A stretch of 47,755 nucleotides of DNA from Streptomyces sp. NRRL F-4489 (GCF_001509485.1 NZ_LLZI01000240.1:1-47755); one strand, 5' to 3'. Counted from the stretch's first letter, positions 1 through 10,621 are shown. Notes: a model not told the origin generated them from the letters alone. Numbers and translations are program-made.

Positions 1-2332
1 GCGGCAGCCTGCGGTGGGGTGGGAGGGGTGCGGTGGGCGGGAGGAGGGGGCGCAGACCGGCGGCTTCCAGGACGCGGACGGCGGCGCGGCCGACCTCCGG
101 GGAGAGGTGGTTGGTGAAGGTGTCGGGCCAGAGGATGACCACCGGGCGGTCGCCGTCCGGCTTCACGGGGTACGACCGGCGGCGGCGCCACCACCACTGC
201 CGGAACGTCTCCCCCGCCAGCTCCGGGAGCGGGCGCTCCGGCGCGATCCCGGCGAGGCGCTTGGCGATGGCGGCGAGCGGGGTGCGGGCCAGGGCGTTGA
301 CCAGCGGGGCGGCGGGGGCGGCGGCGCGCAGCCAGCGCGGCAGGCGGCCGAGGGCGTAGTGGGCGGCGGGGCGGAGCCGGCCCGCGTAGTGGTGGTGCAG
401 GAACTCCGCCTTGTAGGTGGCCATATCGACGCCTACGGGGCAGTCGCTGCGGCAGCCCTTGCAGGAGAGGCAGAGGTCGAGCGCGTCGCGCACCTCCGGG
501 GAGCGCCAGCCGTCGGTGACCACCTCGCCCGCCAGCATCTCGTGCAGCAACCGGGCCCGGCCGCGGGTGGAGTGCCGCTCCTCGCCGGTGGCCCGGAAGG
601 ACGGGCACATGACGTCGGCCGCGCCCGGACCCATCGATTCCGTACGGCACTTGGCGACACCGACGCAGCGGCGCACAGCGGCGGAGAAGTCCCCGCCGTC
701 GTGCGGATACCCGAACTCGACCGGGACCGGGCCCTTGGGCAGCGGGGCGAAGCGGAGGTTGTCGTCGAGGCGGTGCGGACGGACCAGCATGCCGGGATTC
801 AGGCCCGCGGCCGGATCCCAGAGGTCCTTGAACCGGCCGAAGAGGCCGACCAGTTCACCGCCGTACATCTTCGGGAGGAGCTCGGCGCGGGCCTGGCCGT
901 CGCCGTGCTCCCCGGAGAGCGAGCCGCCGTGCGCCACCACCAGGGCGGCCAGGTCCGTGGAGAACTCCCGGAAGCGGCGGATACCGGGCGGGGTGAGCAG
1001 GTCGAAGTCGATCCGGACGTGGATGCAGCCGTCGCCGAAGTGGCCGTACGGGGTGCCGCGCAGGCCGTGCTGGGCGAGCAGGGCGCGGAAGTCGCGCAGA
1101 TACGGGCCGAGCCGGGCGGGTGGCACGGCGCAGTCCTCCCAGCCCGGCCACGCCTCCGTACCGTCCGGCATCCGGGTCGCCGTACCGGACGCGTCCTCGC
1201 GGATCCGCCACAGGGCGCGCTGCCCGGCCGGGTCGGTGACGAGGAGGTGGCCGGTGGCGCCGTCCCCGGTGGCCGCTCGGCACAGCTCACGGGCCCGGGC
1301 CGCGGCCTCCGCCGGGCTCGCGCCGCCCGTCTCGGCGAAGAGCCAGGCGCCGCCCTCGGGCAGCCCGCCGGCGCCCGCGCCCACCAGGTCGGTGGCCATG
1401 CCCTCGATGGTGAGCGGGGCGTGTGGGAGGAGGGTGTGCGCGGCCTCGGCGGCGGCGCTCTCGTCCGGATACGCGAGGACGGCGAGCGCGCGGGCGGCGG
1501 GCGCCCGGACGAGGCGGACGGTGGCCTCGGTGAGGACGCCGAGGGTGCCCTCGCTGCCGGTGAGGGCCCGGGCGAGGTCGGTGCCGGCCTCGGGGAGCAG
1601 GGCGTCCAGGGCGTAACCGGAGATACGGCGCGGGAGGCCGGCCGGATAGCCGGTGCGCAGCAGCGCCAACTCGCCGTCCACCAGGGCCTTGACGCCCTCC
1701 CGGAGGCGCGGTGGCAGGCCGGTGGGGAAACCCTCCCGGTCGGTGCCGCGGCCGGCCGTGACGCGCTCGCCGCCGTACGTCAGAAGCTCCAGGGTGCGGA
1801 CGTTGTCGGCGGTGGTGCCCCAGGCCACGGAGTGGGCGCCGCAGGAGTTGTTGCCGATCATGCCGCCGAGGGTGCAGCGGCTGTGGGTGGACGGGTCGGG
1901 GCCGAACGTCAGGCCGTGCGGGGCGGCCGCGGCCCGGAGGTCGTCCAGGATGACGCCGGGCTGGACGACGGCGGTGCGGGCCTCCGGGTCGAGGGAGACG
2001 ATCCGGCGCATATGGCGGGTGAAGTCCAGGACGACGCCGGTGCCGGTGGCCTGGCCGGCGATGCTGGTGCCGGCGCCGCGCGGGAGGACCGGGACGCCCC
2101 GGGCGCGGCACACCCGGAGCGCCGCGGCGACGTCCTCGGCGTCCCGGGGCGCGACCACCGCGTCCGGCACGCGGCGGTAGTTCGACGCGTCCATGGTCAT
2201 CAGCGCGCGGTCCGCCGCGGCGGACGAGACCTCGCCCCGTATCGCGGCGGCCAGTTCGCGCGCCAGATCGCGGCGCCGCGCCGCGTCCGCCCCGCCGCCG
2301 TTCCGCTCGTCCGTCTCCCTGCGATCAGCCAT
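1..2332 (-). CDS. FAD-linked oxidase with C-terminal Fe-S domain (D-lactate/glycolate dehydrogenase type), 3' end outside window
   Basis: Reading the minus strand from ATG at 2332 gives one open frame that runs off the left edge (777 codons visible). The N-terminal half is a PCMH FAD-binding domain with LPRGAGTSIAGQ and GGMIGNNSCGAHS; a GSEGTLGVLTEATVRL segment follows, then the FAD-oxidase C domain with HFGDGCIHVRIDF and SGEHGDGQAR. Near residues 600-615 comes a ferredoxin-like cluster motif, CLSCKGCRSDCPVG, followed by the start of the cysteine-rich CCG region. This order is that of one-piece FAD and Fe-S 2-hydroxyacid dehydrogenases, which oxidise D-lactate, glycolate or related acids and pass electrons to the membrane quinone pool. 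The exact substrate cannot be told. The stop codon and the final Cys-rich domain lie outside the window. No promoter was seen upstream of 2332. Confidence 0.9.
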   Translation of the reverse strand, partial: MADRRETDERNGGGADAARRRDLARELAAAIRGEVSSAAADRALMTMDASNYRRVPDAVVAPRDAEDVAAALRVCRARGVPVLPRGAGTSIAGQATGTGVVLDFTRHMRRIVSLDPEARTAVVQPGVILDDLRAAAAPHGLTFGPDPSTHSRCTLGGMIGNNSCGAHSVAWGTTADNVRTLELLTYGGERVTAGRGTDREGFPTGLPPRLREGVKALVDGELALLRTGYPAGLPRRISGYALDALLPEAGTDLARALTGSEGTLGVLTEATVRLVRAPAARALAVLAYPDESAAAEAAHTLLPHAPLTIEGMATDLVGAGAGGLPEGGAWLFAETGGASPAEAAARARELCRAATGDGATGHLLVTDPAGQRALWRIREDASGTATRMPDGTEAWPGWEDCAVPPARLGPYLRDFRALLAQHGLRGTPYGHFGDGCIHVRIDFDLLTPPGIRRFREFSTDLAALVVAHGGSLSGEHGDGQARAELLPKMYGGELVGLFGRFKDLWDPAAGLNPGMLVRPHRLDDNLRFAPLPKGPVPVEFGYPHDGGDFSAAVRRCVGVAKCRTESMGPGAADVMCPSFRATGEERHSTRGRARLLHEMLAGEVVTDGWRSPEVRDALDLCLSCKGCRSDCPVGVDMATYKAEFLHHHYAGRLRPAAHYALGRLPRWLRAAAPAAPLVNALARTPLAAIAKRLAGIAPERPLPELAGETFRQWWWRRRRSYPVKPDGDRPVVILWPDTFTNHLSPEVGRAAVRVLEAAGLRPLLPPTAPLPPHRRLP

Positions 2333-2493
2333 GCCTCAAGCGTGCCCCCGCGGGGTGGGGGCACGGCAAGGGCTGTGGATAACGGTGTGTTGGCGGCGCG
2401 GAGACGGGCCGGGACGAGGCCGCGGGTGCGGCCTGGGCGGGGACTCGGCCTACGACCCGGGCGCGCCCTATGCCCCCGACGCGTCGTACGACC

Positions 2494-2589
2494 GGGACTC
2501 GTCAGGACCGGCACTCGTCGGGACCTGGGCTCGCCAGGACCGGCACTCGTCAACACCGGCACTCGTCAGGACCGGCCCCCGTCGTACGG
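2494..2589. repeat. 16-bp tandem repeat array, about 5-6 degenerate units
   Basis: Units of 16 bases follow each other without gaps: GGGACTCGTCAGGACC (2494), GGCACTCGTCGGGACC (2510), TGGGCTCGCCAGGACC (2526), GGCACTCGTCAACACC (2542), GGCACTCGTCAGGACC (2558) and a decayed GGCCCCCGTCGTACGG (2574). A weaker unit may precede at 2478. The TCA at 2566-2568 inside the fifth unit is the stop codon of the flavoprotein gene, so the array covers the gene's 3' end. The rest of 2333-2493 shows nothing recognisable. The function is unknown; the GGACC core resembles the repeats upstream of the same gene at 4086-4208. Confidence 0.8.
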
Positions 2590-4041
2590 ATGGAACCGGA
2601 AGACGTTCTCCGGGTCGTGGGCGGCCTTCAGGGCGGTGTGGTGGTGCCATGCCTCCGGGGCGTGGGTGCTGCGGGCCACCTCGGCGGCGTCCGGCCGGTC
2701 GCGGTGCTCGCCGAAGAGGAAGTTGACGCTCCGGCCGATCCGCCAGGGGGCGACCTCGGCGAGGGCCGCCGCGTGCACCGCCCGCGCGGCCGCCAGGTCG
2801 CCCTCCGGGTCGTCGGCGCCCAGCGGCGACAGCACGCGCAGCAGGAACCGCGCGTCCCGGTGGCCGACCCCGCCGGCCCCCGCCCCGCTGCCGCCGTCCG
2901 GCCCGGTGGCCAGCGCGCCACCCAGGTGGTTGAGCTGGACCACCACCATCACCGGGGACGCCGGGCCGGTGAGCGCCGCCACCTGGCGCAGCGCCGCCGC
3001 GTCCACCCCGCTGAGCAGGGCGTTGTCGCCGTTGTAGGCGTGCGGGTCGGCGGGGTCGCGGTGGATGGTGTGGGCCTCGGTGTACGGCATCTCGCGCAGG
3101 TCGTCGCTGACCACCGGGCCGACCGCGCGCAGCGGCGCCACCAGGCGCGCGCCCTCCTCGGCGTCCCCGGTGAACGCGATCCGGATCTGGAGCAGATGGC
3201 GGCCGCGCAAGGGCGCGGGGAGCTGCGGCAGATCGGGGTAGACGATCAGCGCGAGGGAGGAGGTCAGGGTGTCCGGGACGGTCTCGGTCCAGCGCAGGTA
3301 CGCCGCCAGCGCGTCGTCGATCTGCCCGGCGCCGAAGACCAGTTGGCCCCCGTAGAGCCGGGCCACCGGCATCAGGCCGAACTCCATCCCGGTGACGACC
3401 CCGAGGCCGTGCCCGCCGCCCAGCAGCCCCCGGAAGAGCGCGGGGTCGGAGTCGGCGGTGACCCGCACCTGCCGCGCGTCCGCGGTGACGAGATCGATGG
3501 CCCTGACGTGGTCGGCGGCGAACCCGTAGGTGCGGGCCAGCACCCCCACCCCGCCCCCGAGGGTGTACGAGACCACGCCGACCCCGGGGGCGGAGCCGTT
3601 GAGCGGGGCGAGCCCATAGGGGGCGGCGGCCTCGATGACCTGGCTCCAGACGGCGCCCGCGGCCACCCGCGCCGTACGGGTCGCGGGGTCCACGGTGACC
3701 TGGGACATCCGCCGGGTGCTGATCAGCAGGCCGCCGTCGGTGGCGGCGGACAGGCCGTGGCCGGTGACCTGGACCGCGACCGGCAGCCGGTGCGCGCGGG
3801 CGAAGGCCACCGCGGCGGCCACGTCGTCGGCGTCCGCGACACCGGCGATGACCGCGGGGCGGTGCCGGTAGCCGGCCTGGAAGCCGGAGCGTTCGGCGTC
3901 GTAGCCCGCGTCGCCGGGGCGGAACACCGGCCCGTGGAGCCGCCGGGCGAGCCCGTCGAGGGCCTCGGGGGTCAGAGGGGCGTCAGGTGCGTCAGGTGCG
4001 AGGGGCGCGGCAAGGGGGCCGGAGGCATCGATCGTCGTCAT
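2566..4041 (-). CDS. FAD-binding oxidoreductase, BBE (berberine bridge enzyme)-like
   Basis: A 491-aa flavoprotein. An N-terminal PCMH domain holds QVTGHG, where the His normally carries 8-alpha-linked FAD, then VGVVSYTLGGGVGVL and GLLGGGHGLGVVTGMEF. The C-terminal BBE element with NFLFGEHRDRPD ends at FRFHPYDGGRS. The Cys used for the second covalent FAD link in bicovalent members is absent (SAPGVG at that place), so a single link is predicted. Such enzymes oxidise alcohols, sugars or secondary metabolites with O2; the substrate is unknown. ATG at 4041 was chosen over the ATG at 4071: a -10-like CAGAGT (4054-4049) lies 7 bases before it and no SD is visible, so the mRNA may be leaderless. 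It is divergent from the WYL regulator at 4284, a likely controller. Confidence 0.88.
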   Translation of the reverse strand: MTTIDASGPLAAPLAPDAPDAPLTPEALDGLARRLHGPVFRPGDAGYDAERSGFQAGYRHRPAVIAGVADADDVAAAVAFARAHRLPVAVQVTGHGLSAATDGGLLISTRRMSQVTVDPATRTARVAAGAVWSQVIEAAAPYGLAPLNGSAPGVGVVSYTLGGGVGVLARTYGFAADHVRAIDLVTADARQVRVTADSDPALFRGLLGGGHGLGVVTGMEFGLMPVARLYGGQLVFGAGQIDDALAAYLRWTETVPDTLTSSLALIVYPDLPQLPAPLRGRHLLQIRIAFTGDAEEGARLVAPLRAVGPVVSDDLREMPYTEAHTIHRDPADPHAYNGDNALLSGVDAAALRQVAALTGPASPVMVVVQLNHLGGALATGPDGGSGAGAGGVGHRDARFLLRVLSPLGADDPEGDLAAARAVHAAALAEVAPWRIGRSVNFLFGEHRDRPDAAEVARSTHAPEAWHHHTALKAAHDPENVFRFHPYDGGRS

Positions 4042-4085
4042 GGGCTGCACTCTGGGGCCATAACCTGACACCCGCCGTCATATTT

Positions 4086-4208
4086 GGACCGGCCCCGGCG
4101 ATGACGTATCCGGACCGGCCCCGGCGGCCTCTCCGGACCGACCCCGGCGTCACGGCGTCCCGTCCCTGCTGGACCGACCCCGGCGCCATACGGGGTCCGA
4201 CCCCGGCG
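4086..4208. repeat. Five direct copies of a 15-mer, GGACCGRCCCCGGCG, in a divergent promoter region
   Basis: Near-identical 15-mers start at 4086, 4112, 4135, 4171 and 4194 (the last reads GGTCCGACCCCGGCG), at intervals of 26, 23, 36 and 23 bases. They fill the space between the BBE oxidoreductase (minus strand) and the WYL regulator (plus strand). Clustered direct repeats between a regulator and its divergent neighbour suggest a multi-site operator, but slipped duplication of GC-rich DNA is also possible. Confidence 0.7.
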
Positions 4209-4270
4209 GGACAGCCCTCGGCGCCATACGAGGACAGCCCCGCCCTGCCGCCGCCCCATCGGGCGACCGG

Positions 4271-4276
4271 TATAAA
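4271..4276 (+). promoter_or_regulatory. -10 box (TATAAA) for leaderless transcription of the WYL regulator
   Basis: TATAAA is followed by exactly 7 bases and then GTG at 4284. No purine-rich SD precedes the GTG. This spacing would put the transcription start on the G of the start codon. No good -35 was seen. Confidence 0.55.
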
Positions 4277-4283
4277 CCCCGTT

Positions 4284-6574
<2,291 letters not shown>

Positions 6575-6609
6575 CGGCCGGCGCGCCGCGGCGCGCACCG
6601 CACCGACGC

Positions 6610-6644
6610 ACGGGCCCCGGCAGCGAGCACCCGCCGGGGCCCGT
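6610..6644. terminator. Bidirectional terminator hairpin between serC and a convergent gene
   Basis: A perfect 12-bp inverted repeat: ACGGGCCCCGGC (6610-6621), an 11-base loop, and GCCGGGGCCCGT (6633-6644). It lies between two convergent stops (6574 and 6695). No T-tract is present, as is common in Streptomyces. Confidence 0.8.
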
Positions 6645-6694
6645 CCGCGTAACCGGGCCCGTCCGTGACCGGGCCGCTTCGCGCCTCGGAGTGC

Positions 6695-7444
6695 CTACCG
6701 CCCGAACCACACCTCCCGGAGGTTGAAGCAGCCGCGCGAGGTCCGGCGGACGCGGAACACGGAGACCCGCCGGGCCTCGAAGCCCTCGCCGGGGCGGTGC
6801 AGCCCGAGAGCGACCGTGCCGAGCGCGCCGTACTCACGCTCGCACGGCTCGCCGTCCGGCTCGAAGCCCGCCTCGGCCGCCGTCTCCCGGTCGGCGCCCA
6901 TCGCGCGCAGCACCTCGTCCGGGTCGCCGCGGTACACCCAGCCCTCGTCGCCGTCGCAATCCCACCCGCCGGCGAACAGATGCTCCCCGGTGGGCAGGAC
7001 CACCTCGTGCTCCAGGTAGGAGTTTCCGTAGTCCAGGCTGACCGAGCCGACGAGGCGGGCCTGCGGGTGCCGCGCGCGGAGCTCGGCGATCTCGTTCGAC
7101 ATCGCGTCGGAGAGCAGGTCACTGCCGAGCGCCGGATCGAATATCTGGACCAGACCACCCCAGCAGCCGACCGCTATCAGATCGAGGTCGGCACGCACCT
7201 CGGGGCTCGGTATGTCCCACACCGAGCTCGCCGGAAGCTCCTCCAGCACCTCCTCAACGGTGCTCAGCTGCTCCGCGAACGCACGCGCGCGCACCGGATC
7301 GAGCGGCGGCAGGGCCGGGCGGACGGTCCCGGCCGCATCGGGAAACGGCGGGAAAAGCAGCGACAGCGTGATATCGGCCCCGCGCCACAGCGCCACCTCT
7401 TCCTGCGGATCGCCCTCGCACTCATGAACTTCCGTGCCAGTCAT
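6695..7444 (-). CDS. Conserved-looking protein of unknown function, 249 aa
   Basis: Starts at ATG 7444 (MTGTEVHECEGDPQEEVAL) with a GGGAG about 12 bases upstream, and ends at TAG 6695. The protein is acidic, has no signal peptide or membrane segment, and carries aromatic/acidic runs such as GGWDCDGDEGWVYRGDPDEV and a C-terminal TSRGCFNLREVWFGR. I do not recognise the family. Codon bias is strongly that of a coding frame, and the convergent terminator at 6610-6644 supports a real gene. To its right lie the decayed genes at 7537-8145. Confidence 0.7.
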   Translation of the reverse strand: MTGTEVHECEGDPQEEVALWRGADITLSLLFPPFPDAAGTVRPALPPLDPVRARAFAEQLSTVEEVLEELPASSVWDIPSPEVRADLDLIAVGCWGGLVQIFDPALGSDLLSDAMSNEIAELRARHPQARLVGSVSLDYGNSYLEHEVVLPTGEHLFAGGWDCDGDEGWVYRGDPDEVLRAMGADRETAAEAGFEPDGEPCEREYGALGTVALGLHRPGEGFEARRVSVFRVRRTSRGCFNLREVWFGR

Positions 7445-7536
7445 ATACGCACCGTAACTCCCGCCACTGACAACGCCGTTCGGCCCGGGACCGCCCCATG
7501 GACCAACGGCCGGGGCGGCGACCCCGGGCCGGCGCC

Positions 7537-7675
7537 TCACCGGCCGAGGCGCTGGAAGCGGCGGACCGCCAGCGGCAGGAACACCGCGGTGAGCACGGCC
7601 AGATCGACCGCCGCGTGCAGCAGATCGGCCACGCCCCGCCCGGTGACCACCGCCGACGGCGCCATGGGCAGCGAC
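7537..7675 (-). pseudogene. C-terminal remnant of a membrane protein, probably an ABC-2 type permease
   Basis: On the minus strand the last 45 or so codons before TGA at 7537 read GVADLLHAAVDLAVLTAVFL then PLAVRRFQRLGR. This is one hydrophobic helix followed by a short basic tail, as at the end of drug-exporter ABC-2 permeases. The frame upstream loses similarity near 7665-7675, where a TetR-like sequence on the other strand begins. I infer the 3' end of a gene whose 5' part was deleted. The family assignment rests on a short stretch and is uncertain. Confidence 0.45.
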
Positions 7676-8145
7676 ATGCCGGGCAAGGCCGAACTCCTCG
7701 GCCTGATGCTGGATTCGGTGGCCGCGCTCCCGGTGGACGGTCTGCCCGAGCCCGGCCCGGAGACCGGCTGGCGGCCCGCCCTGGAAGCCGTGGCGCACGC
7801 CAGCTGGCGGCTGCACCTGGAGCACCCCTGGCTCCTCCAGGTCGACCAGGGCCGCCCGCTGCTCGGCCCGAACGCCCTGGACTGCTGGAGTACCGGCAAC
7901 CCGCCCTCACGCAAGCCATGCTGAGCGGGCGGTATCCGGCGCTCGCCGGGCTGGACGAGGACGTCTTCGGCGGGGTGTCCGGGGACGGCGGCGCCAACCC
8001 GGTCTTCGCCCTGGGGCTGGCGGCCCTGCTGGACGGTTTCGCGGCGGTCATCGCGGCCCGCGCGGCCGCGTCCCCCGCGCCCCCGCCCCGGGGGACGCGC
8101 CCCGAACCGCCGCCACCCGGGGCGACGCACCGCGCCGCAACGTGA
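7676..8145 (+). pseudogene. Truncated and frameshifted TetR-family regulator remnant
   Basis: From 7676 the plus strand reads MPGKAELLGLMLDSVAALP and later HLEHPWLLQV and GPNALD, matching the segment just after the HTH and the TetR_C domain of drug-pump repressors (compare the usual HVPGKAELL). The frame then shifts by one base near 7880, and similarity resumes in another frame with ALTQAMLSGRYPALAGLDED and FALGLAALLDGFAAVI, ending at TGA 8145. The HTH is missing and an internal block between GPNALD and RQPALTQ appears deleted. Together with the permease remnant on the other strand it looks like a decayed divergent repressor/transporter pair. Confidence 0.6.
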
Positions 8146-8169
8146 CGAAAAGGGGCGGATACGGCTTTT

Positions 8170-8604
8170 ATGGAGGGCATGAGGATCCCTCCCAGCCCCG
8201 GACTCGCCCCCTTCGACCGGCAGGGGACGATCCTGCTGACCACGTACAAGAGGGACGGCACCGGTGTCGGCACCCCGGTGAACATCGCGGTGGACGGCGA
8301 CCACGCCTACATCCGGACCTTCGGCAGCGCCGGGAAGGTCAAGCGGATGCGGAACTTCCCGGAGGTGGAGTTCTGCGCCTCCACCTGGCGCGGCCGGCCG
8401 ACCGGGCCGCCGGTCCGGGCGCGGGCCCGGCTGCTGAACCCGGCCACCCGGGAGAACCGGCGCGCCGAACGGTCACTGACCCGCAAGTACCCGCTGATCC
8501 ACGGGCTGGTGTCGCCGCTCCTGCACCGGCTGCGGCGGGAGCCGACGCTCCACTACGAGCTGCGGCTGATCGAGGACGGGATCGAGGAGGAGCCGCCGGC
8601 GTAG
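8170..8604 (+). CDS. PPOX-class F420-dependent (or FMN) oxidoreductase, split beta-barrel
   Basis: 144 aa. The sequence DRQGTILLTTYKRDGTGVGT, VNIAVDGDHAYIRTFGSAGK, VKRMRNFPEVEFCAST and RGRPTGPPVRARARLL is the split-barrel flavoprotein fold of the pyridoxamine-phosphate-oxidase-like family, in the group of small actinobacterial proteins annotated as F420-dependent. The cofactor (F420, FMN or haem) cannot be settled from sequence. ATG at 8170 has AAGGGG about 14 bases upstream; ATG at 8179 (MRIPPS) has a GGAGGG too close to serve. It is a single gene to the right of the decayed TetR remnant. Confidence 0.85.
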   Translation: MEGMRIPPSPGLAPFDRQGTILLTTYKRDGTGVGTPVNIAVDGDHAYIRTFGSAGKVKRMRNFPEVEFCASTWRGRPTGPPVRARARLLNPATRENRRAERSLTRKYPLIHGLVSPLLHRLRREPTLHYELRLIEDGIEEEPPA

Positions 8605-8645
8605 CCGGAGAACGCCGGGCCCCCTGGCCGCCCGCTACCCGGCCC

Positions 8646-9737
8646 CTAGCCGCGCTTGCGGCGGAACAGCGCCCGCCAGGCCAGGAGCAGGGCCGCCGCC
8701 CCGGCCAGGACCAGGGCGCCCTTGCCGTAGCTGACGGTGGTGCCGCCGCCTCCGCTCCCGCCCCCGGACGGCCGGTCGCCGGACCCGCCGTCGTCCCGGC
8801 GGGCCGTGTCCGGGAGCTGCTCCCCGTTCAGCGCCACCGGCTCGACCTGGCTGCCGCGCCCCTCCGACCCGTACATCAGGGTCCGGCCATCGGCGGTGAA
8901 GGTCACCGACTCGCCCTGGCGCTGGAGCGGGACCGGTACCGCGCCGAGGTCCTCGGGGCGGCCGTCGCGCCAGCGGTAGAGCCGGGCGCCGAAGTAGCCG
9001 CGCAGCACCAGCCGGGTGCCGTCCGGCGAGAACGCGCCGTCGGTCACCCACAGGTCCACCGGGGCGACCTTGCGGAAGGTGTTGCTCCCGGTGGTGGTCA
9101 GCCGGGCCGGGCCCTCGTAGAGCGCCGCCCCGCCGCCCTGCTTCTTACTGGCGAGGTAGACCCGGCCGGTCCCCGGATGCACCATCAGCGCCTCGGCGTC
9201 CCGGGGTCCGTCTGCGTACCGCACGGTGAACTGCTCGGCGGTGACGGTCGCGTCGCGCAGCACCTCCGGCTCCGGGAAGCGGTAGATCCAGACGTGGTCC
9301 CAGCTGCCGCCGAGGTTGTCGCCGATATCGCCGACGTAGATCCGGCCGTCCGGGCCGAGCGCGATGGCCTCCACATCGCGGGGCGCGCCGATACCGCGCA
9401 GGGTGATCGTGGCGACCGTGCGGCCGGTGGCGGAGTCCACCGCGTAGACATATGGGCCGTCGTCGCTGTCGTTGTGGGTCCAGTAGACGCCGGGGTGGGC
9501 GCGGCTGGCGGCCAGACCGCTGGACTCGGTGATCCGCGGGTCGGTGACGGTGAACGCGCCGGGTTCCGCGGCGGCGGCCGGTGCGCCCGCCGCGACCGGC
9601 AGCACCAGCGCGGCCGCCGCCACCATCGCCGCCCCGGGGCGCGGGAGCCACCGTCGCGGACGCGGAGCACGCGGCACGGCGAGCACGGGTACGGCGGGTA
9701 CGGCTGCGGCTACGGGCACGGGCTCGGCGGCGGGCAT
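8646..9737 (-). CDS. Exported, membrane-anchored beta-propeller-like protein
   Basis: About 363 aa from ATG 9737. A long basic N-region is followed by a hydrophobic core (MVAAAALVLPVAAGAPAAAA) that fits a signal peptide with cleavage after AAAA. The mature part has propeller-like blades: ITESSGLAASRAHPGVYW, GPDGRIYVGDIGDN, VHPGTGRVYLASKKQ, FSPDGTRLVLRGY and FTADGRTLMYGSEG. A Gly/Ser linker, one hydrophobic helix (GALVLAGAAALLLAWRALF) and the tail RRKRG give a C-terminal anchor; there is no LPxTG sortase motif. The function is unknown, perhaps surface binding or a lactonase-like role. The start is uncertain: a longer frame opens at 9818 but would reach into the upstream region of the divergent SGNH gene. 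Confidence 0.75.
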   Translation of the reverse strand: MPAAEPVPVAAAVPAVPVLAVPRAPRPRRWLPRPGAAMVAAAALVLPVAAGAPAAAAEPGAFTVTDPRITESSGLAASRAHPGVYWTHNDSDDGPYVYAVDSATGRTVATITLRGIGAPRDVEAIALGPDGRIYVGDIGDNLGGSWDHVWIYRFPEPEVLRDATVTAEQFTVRYADGPRDAEALMVHPGTGRVYLASKKQGGGAALYEGPARLTTTGSNTFRKVAPVDLWVTDGAFSPDGTRLVLRGYFGARLYRWRDGRPEDLGAVPVPLQRQGESVTFTADGRTLMYGSEGRGSQVEPVALNGEQLPDTARRDDGGSGDRPSGGGSGGGGTTVSYGKGALVLAGAAALLLAWRALFRRKRG

Positions 9738-9827
9738 GGCGCACAGCCTGCCACGGCGGGCGGCCGGGCGGGGCCGCGTGGCCAGCGTCACGTACCCGGC
9801 GGTAGCGTTGTCGGCCATCATGGCCGG

Positions 9828-10508
9828 ATGAGGATCATGTTCGTCGGGGACTCCATGACGATCGGCAGCTCCGGCGACTACACCTGGCGCTACCGCATGT
9901 GGCGGCACCTCGCCACCACCGGCTCCGGGCCGTTCCGCATCGTCGGGCCGCGCCGCACGCTCCACGACCCGGCCGCCGACGCGCCCGTCTCGCTCGACTA
10001 CGCCGACCCCGCCTTCCCCGAGAAGGCGCGCTGCCACCTGGCGGGCTGGGGCGAGGGCTGGCTGCACATGGCGCCGCTGATCGAGGACGCGGTGCGGGAG
10101 CACCGGGCCGACACCCTGCTGGTCTCGCTCGGCCTGATCGACCTCGGCTTCTACACCGACCCGGAGCAGACCGCCGGGAACGTCCGGGAATTCGTGGCCC
10201 GGGCGCGGGCCGCCGATCCGCACGTCCGGATGGCGGTGATGCCCGTCATCGCCAATATCCGGGCGCTCGCCGACCCGGATTTCGGCGCGCAGTGCGCCCA
10301 CTTCAACGAGTTGCTGGCGAAGGCCGTCGCCGACCTCTCCACGCCCGCCTCACCGCTCCTGCTCGCCTCCGAGCCGGCCGGCTGGGACATCGACCGGGCC
10401 ACCTACGACGGCACCCACCCCTCCGAGCACGGCGAACACCTCCTCGCCGCCGCCTTCGCCGACGCGCTCCACCAGGGGTGGGACGTGGGCGGGCCGTACG
10501 CGCGCTGA
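9828..10508 (+). CDS. SGNH/GDSL-type hydrolase
   Basis: 226 aa. Block I is MFVGDSMTIGSSGDYTWRYR with Ser9 as nucleophile; the catalytic Asp/His block near the C-terminus is YDGTHPSEHGEHLLAAAFAD. No signal peptide is visible, so it acts inside the cell or the substrate is internal. SGNH enzymes remove acyl or acetyl groups from lipids, sugars or metabolites; the substrate is not predictable. ATG 9828 places the GDS motif where the family has it. A TAGCGT at 9803-9808 may be the -10. It is divergent from the exported propeller protein. Confidence 0.85.
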   Translation: MRIMFVGDSMTIGSSGDYTWRYRMWRHLATTGSGPFRIVGPRRTLHDPAADAPVSLDYADPAFPEKARCHLAGWGEGWLHMAPLIEDAVREHRADTLLVSLGLIDLGFYTDPEQTAGNVREFVARARAADPHVRMAVMPVIANIRALADPDFGAQCAHFNELLAKAVADLSTPASPLLLASEPAGWDIDRATYDGTHPSEHGEHLLAAAFADALHQGWDVGGPYAR

Positions 10509-10534
10509 GGCGGCGCGGGGCGCGCGCCCAGGGG

Positions 10535-10621
10535 TCAGCGGAGGGCGGCGGCCACGACGACGACGATCAGCAGGACGGCGAGCAGACCGGACATGATCCG
10601 GTTACGGGTCTTGGGATCCAC
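10535..10621 (-). CDS. 28-aa single-helix membrane peptide
   Basis: GTG at 10621 gives VDPKTRNRIMSGLLAVLL followed by IVVVVAAALR and TGA at 10535. A basic N-terminus and a run of about 18 hydrophobic residues predict a small bitopic membrane peptide with N-in topology. A -10 box TACGCT (10633-10628) lies exactly 6 bases before the GTG, with no SD, so a leaderless mRNA is likely. I recall similar short peptides in other Streptomyces but cannot confirm it here. It is too small for a usual ORF cutoff. Confidence 0.6.
   Translation of the reverse strand: MDPKTRNRIMSGLLAVLLIVVVVAAALR

Noticed and set aside
14..3037. 1007-aa open frame on the plus strand
   Set aside because: It is the antisense shadow of the FAD/Fe-S oxidase and BBE genes; the product is Gly/Arg/Ala-rich with no domain, while the minus strand encodes clear flavoprotein motifs.
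7498..8145. Intact 215-aa gene on the plus strand
   Set aside because: The first half is an out-of-frame reading; the TetR similarity changes frame near 7880, so only remnants are supported.
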